This document shows positions 59,901-64,000 of a DNA stretch of 64,000 nt, piece after piece (positions within the stretch are counted from its first letter, which is position 1; the number at the start of each line of letters is the position of its first letter). The position numbers were made by a program, and so were the translations under genes. The notes beneath the pieces are model-generated. The model ran no database searches and was not told the DNA's origin. It saw only the letters and a program-made list of their open reading frames with translations. Origin of the DNA: Rhodospirillum sp047263945. Lineage in GTDB: Bacteria > Pseudomonadota > Alphaproteobacteria > Rhodospirillales > Rhodospirillaceae. The DNA lies in the NCBI RefSeq assembly GCF_047263945.1, contig NZ_JBLAVB010000001.1, positions 372,001-436,000 of the forward strand. The letters run 5' to 3'.

Positions 59901-61004
59901 ATGTTGCGTCCCATCAAGTTGATTCCCGATGACACGCGCATCGATTTCCTCTCGAAGCGTCTTGTCTTGCTGGTCGTTTCGACGATCTTCCTTGTCGGTT
60001 GTGTGGTCTCCGTCGCGGTCCAAGGGCTCAACTTCGGCATCGATTTCACCGGCGGTATCCTGATTGAGGTGCGGACCCCCGAACCGGCGAACCTGAGCGA
60101 CTACCGCTCCAAGCTGAACAATGTGGTGGATGGCGATATTTCGCTGACCACCTTTGGGGAGGATCCACGCGATCTCTTGATTCGCCTGCCCGAGCAGCCC
60201 GGCGGAGAGGCCGCGAATACGGCCGCTTTGTCCCGGGTGAAAGAGGCTCTGGGATCGGATGTGGAATACCGGCGGACCGAACTGGTTGGTCCCAAGGTCG
60301 GCAACGAGTTGGTGGAAGCCGGGATGTTGGCCATGGGGCTGTCCATTCTGATTATCGCCGCCTACATCTGGTTCCGATTCGAATGGCAATACGCCATGGG
60401 AGGCATCATCGCCCTTCTGCATGACGTCATTGCCACGATTGGGCTGTTTTCCCTGTTCCAGATTCAGTTCGATCTGACCAGCGTAGCAGCGGTCCTAACC
60501 GTGGCGGGCTATTCCATCAACGATACGGTGGTGATCTTCGACCGCGTCCGCGAGGAAATGCGCCGCTATAAGAAGCTCAGTGTGGGCGAGGTCTTGAACC
60601 TGGCCATCAACAAGACCCTCTCGCGGACCATTCTCACCTCCGGGACCACGGTTCTGGCCGTCGGCTGCCTTTTCCTTTTCGGGGGAGAGGTGTTGCGTGG
60701 GTTCAGTCTTGCCATCATCTGGGGTATCTTCGTCGGAACCTATTCCAGCATCTATGTCGCTGTACCGTCGCTGATCTATTTCAATTTCTCCCGGGGCGGA
60801 GAGTTGGATCCGGACGCACCCGACGAAGAGACCGAGATTATTGTCGAAGCTGATGACGACGGTAGCGAGCCTAGCAGCGGTGAAGCCCTGGCCGCCCGCG
60901 CCGCCGCTGCGGAAAAGGCTGCGGCGGAAGCCGAAGCCAAGGCCAAACCCCTGACTCCGGGCCGGGTTGTTGGTAAGGCCAAGGGAAAGCGGAATAAGCG
61001 GTGA
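59901..61004 (+). CDS. secF: Protein translocase subunit SecF
   Basis: A 367-residue partner of SecD: one N-terminal helix, a smaller periplasmic domain with GIDFTGGILIEVR, then five helices with VAAVLTVAGYSINDTVVIFDRVREEMRR, which holds the paired Asp. The C-terminal 60 residues form an acidic then Ala/Glu/Lys-rich tail (EEAAARAAAAEKAAAEAEAKAKP-like), longer than usual. ATG 59901 has GAGG upstream and is preferred over an open frame from 59865 that overlaps secD. An Mth938-like gene follows, as usual in this group. Confidence 0.97.
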   Translation: MLRPIKLIPDDTRIDFLSKRLVLLVVSTIFLVGCVVSVAVQGLNFGIDFTGGILIEVRTPEPANLSDYRSKLNNVVDGDISLTTFGEDPRDLLIRLPEQPGGEAANTAALSRVKEALGSDVEYRRTELVGPKVGNELVEAGMLAMGLSILIIAAYIWFRFEWQYAMGGIIALLHDVIATIGLFSLFQIQFDLTSVAAVLTVAGYSINDTVVIFDRVREEMRRYKKLSVGEVLNLAINKTLSRTILTSGTTVLAVGCLFLFGGEVLRGFSLAIIWGIFVGTYSSIYVAVPSLIYFNFSRGGELDPDAPDEETEIIVEADDDGSEPSSGEALAARAAAAEKAAAEAEAKAKPLTPGRVVGKAKGKRNKR

Positions 61005-61117
61005 TCGGGTCGGGGGCGCGTGCCCCCGATTTCTGACTTCAGGGAGCCATCGCCCCCGAATCCCCATTTGGGGAGGATTCGTCCTCCCCAAACCCCTCCA
61101 CAGTTTTGGAGGTTCCC

Positions 61118-61495
61118 ATGGAACTGAAAATGCAAATTCCCGCCAGCCGCCAGGTCGTCGAGGCCTATGGCGATGGCGGTTTTCGTGTGACCGGCACCCA
61201 TTACACCGGCTCCTTGCTGGTGACACCGGAACAAACCCTCGCGTGGTCCGTAGCCCGACTCGAAGACCTGACCGTGGAGAGCATCCAGCCCATCCTCGAC
61301 ATGGGGCGGGAGGAACTGGATATCCTGTTGATCGGGTGCGGAGAGCGCATGGGCTTGCCGTCTAAGGCCGTCCGCGAGGCCTGCCTGGCCGTCGGGATCA
61401 CGCCGGAGCCCATGGATACGGGCGCGGCCTGTCGGACCTATAATGTGCTGATCCATGAAGACCGCCGCGTCGCGACGGCCCTGATCGCCGTTTAG
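61118..61495 (+). CDS. Mth938-like domain protein (DUF498)
   Basis: A 125-residue single-domain protein of the Mth938/NDUFAF3 type: VEAYGDGGFRVTGTHYTGSLLVTP, the central LDILLIGCGERMGLPSKAVREAC and MDTGAACRTYNVLIHEDRRVATALIAV. The eukaryotic relative NDUFAF3 helps assemble complex I; the bacterial role is not established. Placement after secF is conserved in alphaproteobacteria and may reflect a membrane-assembly role. ATG 61118 has GGAGG 6 bases upstream. The 113 bases before it carry a small GGGG..CCCC palindrome. Confidence 0.88.
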   Translation: MELKMQIPASRQVVEAYGDGGFRVTGTHYTGSLLVTPEQTLAWSVARLEDLTVESIQPILDMGREELDILLIGCGERMGLPSKAVREACLAVGITPEPMDTGAACRTYNVLIHEDRRVATALIAV

Positions 61496-61540
61496 AGTGC
61501 TCCGTGATCAAGTTGGGCCACGTCTTGGCTCAACTTGGCC

Positions 61541-61650
61541 TCGAACATCCGGAAACCCTGCTTCGCAGTTTCTGGGCCCTGCCCAGACCCGCAAAGGGTC
61601 ACGGACCCTTTGATCCCCCAATGGGGGTTCGGGGCCTCAGGCCCCCCATA
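61541..61650 (-). repeat. Dispersed palindromic repeat, family A (copy 3, inverted)
   Basis: Read on the minus strand it gives GGGGCCTGAGGCCCC, ACCCCCATT, AAAGGGTCCGTGACCC, TCTGGGCAGGGCCCAG, AAACTGCGAAGCA and GGTTTCCGGAT, the same order as at 15463 and 34690. A further weak inverted repeat, AAGTTGGGCCA..TTGGCTCAACTT, lies at 61511-61535 beside it. Confidence 0.85.
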
Positions 61651-61673
61651 GAGAGGGAAGGGGCCTTGAGGCG

Positions 61674-62503
61674 ATGCGAGTCTCTGCGGCGCAAACCGTC
61701 GTTGCGCAGGATGTCTCAGCCAACGGACAGACCATCCGGAAGGCCATTGGCGACGCAGCCGATCAGGGCGCCCGGCTCGTCACGTTCTGCGAGGGGGCTC
61801 TCTCCGGGTACGCAAAGTCCCAGATCGCCTCCCCAGATGACTGGCTTCGGTTCGATTGGGCCCGGCAGAAGGCCGAATTGGAAGCCATCGCTGAAACATG
61901 CGGGAAGCGGGGTCTTTGGGGCGTGGTCGGTGCGGCCCACCCGCTGGAAGACGGCCTGCCTCCCCACAATAGTCTCTATGTTTTTTCCGATTGCGGGGCT
62001 TTGGTTACCCGTTACGACAAGCGCTTCCTCTCCCATACGGAATTGGGGGGCTGGTATACCCCTGGAGAAGACCCCATCGTGTTTTCCGTCGATGACTACA
62101 CCTTCGGTTGCGCGATTTGCATTGAAGTCCAGTTTCCTGAAGTTTTCGCAGATTACGGCCAACGGGGTGTCGATGCCGTGCTCTTTGCCTCCCAAGGTCT
62201 TCCGGAGTCCTATCAAACAGTGCTGCGCGCCCATGCAGCCTGTATGGCCTATGGATCTGCGCTGTGGCGCCAACCCGGGGTGGGATGGGGCATATCATCG
62301 GACCGGATGGTCTGCAGATATCCCCCCGTTCGGAAAGCACCGAGCCCGCCTTGACTTTGGCCACCCTCGACCGGGAGGATCCTGCCTACCATGTCGCCTT
62401 AAAGCTGGCGCGCCCCTGGCGTCTCGAGGCGAAAGCTGGGGAGATCTACCGGGAAATGCGATCCCCTCATCACCCAAGAAGTCTCAATCGGACCGCCCTA
62501 TAG
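61674..62503 (+). pseudogene. Carbon-nitrogen hydrolase (nitrilase superfamily), frameshifted
   Basis: The first frame (61674-62354) gives 226 residues with the nitrilase triad: Glu40 in TFCEGALSGYAK, Lys116 in TRYDKRFLS and Cys149 in GCAICIEVQFPEVF. After about residue 200 similarity ends, but the overlapping frame to 62503 gives GHIIGPDGLQISPRSE...LATLDREDPAYHV, the expected C-terminal part. One missing base in a G-rich stretch near 62275-62290 explains the shift. With the shift corrected, the protein would be about 275 residues, normal for the family. The substrate is unknown. It is either a recent pseudogene or a sequencing error. Confidence 0.75.
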
Positions 62504-62610
62504 GGAAAAACCCGGAAAAAGTAGGACCTGGATCGCGTTTCAGGTCTCGGAAGCGTGAGCCAAACCGCAAGGTTGGAGCCTGTCCTTGTTCAAAATAGGG
62601 AAACGCTTTT

Positions 62611-63654
62611 ATGGCTTTTCGCTTTCTTATTGTCTTGCTTCTCGGGATTCTGATGTCCTTATCTGTCGCCCAGGCAGGGTCGGTCGGTTTCCGGACAATC
62701 CGTCTCGCGGATCCGGATGGGCGTCGGGACCTGTCGGTGGCTCTCTGGTATTCCACGGACCAATCTGATCCGGTAACGCTTGCCGGGGATAATCCCGCGT
62801 TCATCGGTATTCCCGTGGTCGAGAATGCCGTCCCTGACAACACACTCCGACCGCTGGTGGTGCTCTCCCATGGCCATGGGGGCAATTGGCGCAATCAGAT
62901 TTGGCTGGCCGAGGCCTTGGTCTCTGCGGGGTATCGGGTCGCGGCGCCGAACCATCCCGGGACAACGAGTCGGGACCGCCGCCCCGAGGAAGCCGCTCGG
63001 TTATGGGAACGCCCCCATGACCTGAGCCGGGTCATGGATGCTCTTTTGGCCGACCCGAGTCTCGCCGGGCCCGTTGACCCGGGCAGGATTGCCGTTATAG
63101 GCCATTCTCTGGGAGGTTGGACGGCCTTGGCCCTCGCCGGAGGACGCTTTGACCGCGCACGTTTTGCCAAGGCCTGCATCCAACACCCGGAGATGGTTGC
63201 GTCCTGCCGGATCGCAGAAGAGGATGGGAATATGGGCTTGGGCACGGTGGAGCGGGCTGCCCTGGGGCAGGATATGCGAGACCCACGCATCCGGGCCGCG
63301 ATTTCCCTCGACCTCGGGCTCGCCCAAGGGTTCACCCCGGATAGCCTCGCGGTGATCTCCGTTCCGGTTCTGGTGATCGCCGCCGGAGACACTTCCAGCG
63401 CCCTTCCTACGGATCTCGAATCCGGATATTTGCTCAACTATTTGCCGAAGGAGGGGACGGAGTCCCTGAGGATTTCCGACGCCGCCCACTTTAGCTTCCT
63501 CTCCCTTTGCAAGCCAGGCGCCACCGCCCTGTTGGAGGACGAGCATCCGGGGGATGGGATCCTTTGCCATGATGGCGGTGGACGGGACCGAGAAGCCATC
63601 CACAAGCAGGTCATTGACCGGGTGCTTCTCTTCCTGGCGGCGGCCCTTCGGTGA
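62611..63654 (+). CDS. Exported alpha/beta hydrolase (dienelactone-hydrolase/PAF-acetylhydrolase-like)
   Basis: A 347-residue protein with a signal peptide ending near VAQAG (about residue 22). The hydrolase fold shows VVLSHGHGGNWRNQIWLAEALVSAGYRV (oxyanion strand) and the nucleophile elbow GHSLGG with Ser166; a late His is in ISDAAHFSFL and an Asp in VLVIAAGDTSSA. Substrates are not evident; relatives cleave small esters. A mostly independent gene, it ends tail-to-tail with the AraC-type gene, overlapping it by 44 bases. Confidence 0.82.
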   Translation: MAFRFLIVLLLGILMSLSVAQAGSVGFRTIRLADPDGRRDLSVALWYSTDQSDPVTLAGDNPAFIGIPVVENAVPDNTLRPLVVLSHGHGGNWRNQIWLAEALVSAGYRVAAPNHPGTTSRDRRPEEAARLWERPHDLSRVMDALLADPSLAGPVDPGRIAVIGHSLGGWTALALAGGRFDRARFAKACIQHPEMVASCRIAEEDGNMGLGTVERAALGQDMRDPRIRAAISLDLGLAQGFTPDSLAVISVPVLVIAAGDTSSALPTDLESGYLLNYLPKEGTESLRISDAAHFSFLSLCKPGATALLEDEHPGDGILCHDGGGRDREAIHKQVIDRVLLFLAAALR

Positions 63655-64000
63655 CGGTCGACAGGGCCTTGCGGTAGGCGCTGGGACTCTGACCGGTGAT
63701 CCTCAGGAACTCCCTGTTGAAGTTCGATTTTGTTTGAAAACCGCAGTCAAAGAGAATCGTGGTAACCGGCGCCTCCGTTTCGGTTAGGAGGCGTTTGGCC
63801 TCCGCGATTCGGTAGGTGTTGACGAAGCGGGAGATGTTTTCCCCGTGTAATCGATTGATGGCAGAGGATAGGCGGCGGGCCGGAATGCCCGTCGCCCGGG
63901 CAAGTCGGTTCACGGTCAGGTCAGGGTCCTTGTACAGCCCTCGCTCGGTGAGGACTCGGTCGACGGCATCACGGATGATTATCGGATCCTCCTGGTTCTT
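63611..64000 (-). CDS. AraC-family transcriptional regulator, C-terminal DNA-binding part (cut by window edge)
   Basis: The minus-strand frame is open to the window edge (130 codons here). It holds both helix-turn-helix motifs of an AraC domain: LTVNRLARATGIPARRLSSAIN and TTILFDCGFQTKSNFNREFLRITGQSPSAYRK. The N-terminal part lies outside. Some relatives with this spacing have membrane-embedded sensor domains, but that part cannot be seen. The last 44 bases overlap the end of the hydrolase gene. Confidence 0.88.
   Translation of the reverse strand, partial: KNQEDPIIIRDAVDRVLTERGLYKDPDLTVNRLARATGIPARRLSSAINRLHGENISRFVNTYRIAEAKRLLTETEAPVTTILFDCGFQTKSNFNREFLRITGQSPSAYRKALSTVTEGPPPGREAPGQ

Overview
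The window reads as chromosomal DNA of a moderately GC-rich alphaproteobacterium, most likely of the Rhodospirillales. The basis is gene content (PopZ, ErpA next to dgt, the scpAB-tatABC-serS-surE-pcm-M23 run, yajC-secD-secF followed by an Mth938-like gene), PomA/PomB-type stators, and mosaics of palindromic intergenic repeats. Genus was not determined. Nearly all genes are housekeeping or envelope genes. I see no prophage, intact insertion sequence, CRISPR array or rRNA operon.

Layout. 1-2416: 5' end of a pgpA-like gene, then a membrane-anchored M23 peptidase overlapping a bactofilin gene. 2486-6775: HAD dehalogenase-like protein and soluble lytic transglycosylase (minus), divergent from dapA-smpB. 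6840-8136: periplasmic glutathione peroxidase and a 2-oxoglutarate/Fe(II) oxygenase. 8307-15353: a signalling block with a stator pair (minus), divergent from a CHASE2 adenylate cyclase and a PAS-GAF-PAS-GGDEF-EAL protein. 15629-20914: an unrecognised helical protein, an acyl-CoA synthetase/GNAT fusion and a SLAC1-type channel. 21048-21593: two near-identical tRNA-Asn genes and tRNA-Cys. 21919-29512: PCMT-like protein, TolC, PopZ, ValS and a HAD-IIA protein. 29963-34540: TetR regulator divergent from a two-gene molybdenum hydroxylase, then a di-haem cytochrome c peroxidase with an FNR-type site. 35024-40027: IlvD, an AT-rich small membrane protein, exonuclease III, a DUF922 protein and ErpA.

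40307-61495 is a long, almost entirely plus-strand envelope/export/division block: dgt, argS, SPOR protein, nagZ, M50 protease, scpA, scpB, tatA, tatB, tatC, serS, surE, pcm, LysM-M23 lipoprotein, then yajC, secD, secF and an Mth938-like gene. Many junctions overlap by 1-29 bases. The run is interrupted at 53962-57357 by a minus-strand DUF815 ATPase and a decayed two-partner-secretion locus. In that locus the start of a TpsA exoprotein gene is joined to the end of a TpsB transporter gene. The window ends with a frameshifted nitrilase-family gene, an exported alpha/beta hydrolase and the C-terminal part of an AraC-type regulator.

Shared themes are cell-wall remodelling (two M23 proteins, Slt, NagZ, SPOR, bactofilin), protein export (Tat and Sec; the hydroxylase large subunit carries a Tat signal) and second messengers. 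The spaces between genes hold at least four families of inverted-repeat elements. I found no clear new multi-gene system. The most unusual items are the tps remnant with its CCCCT tract, the repeat families, and in-frame tandem repeats inside two membrane or exported proteins.
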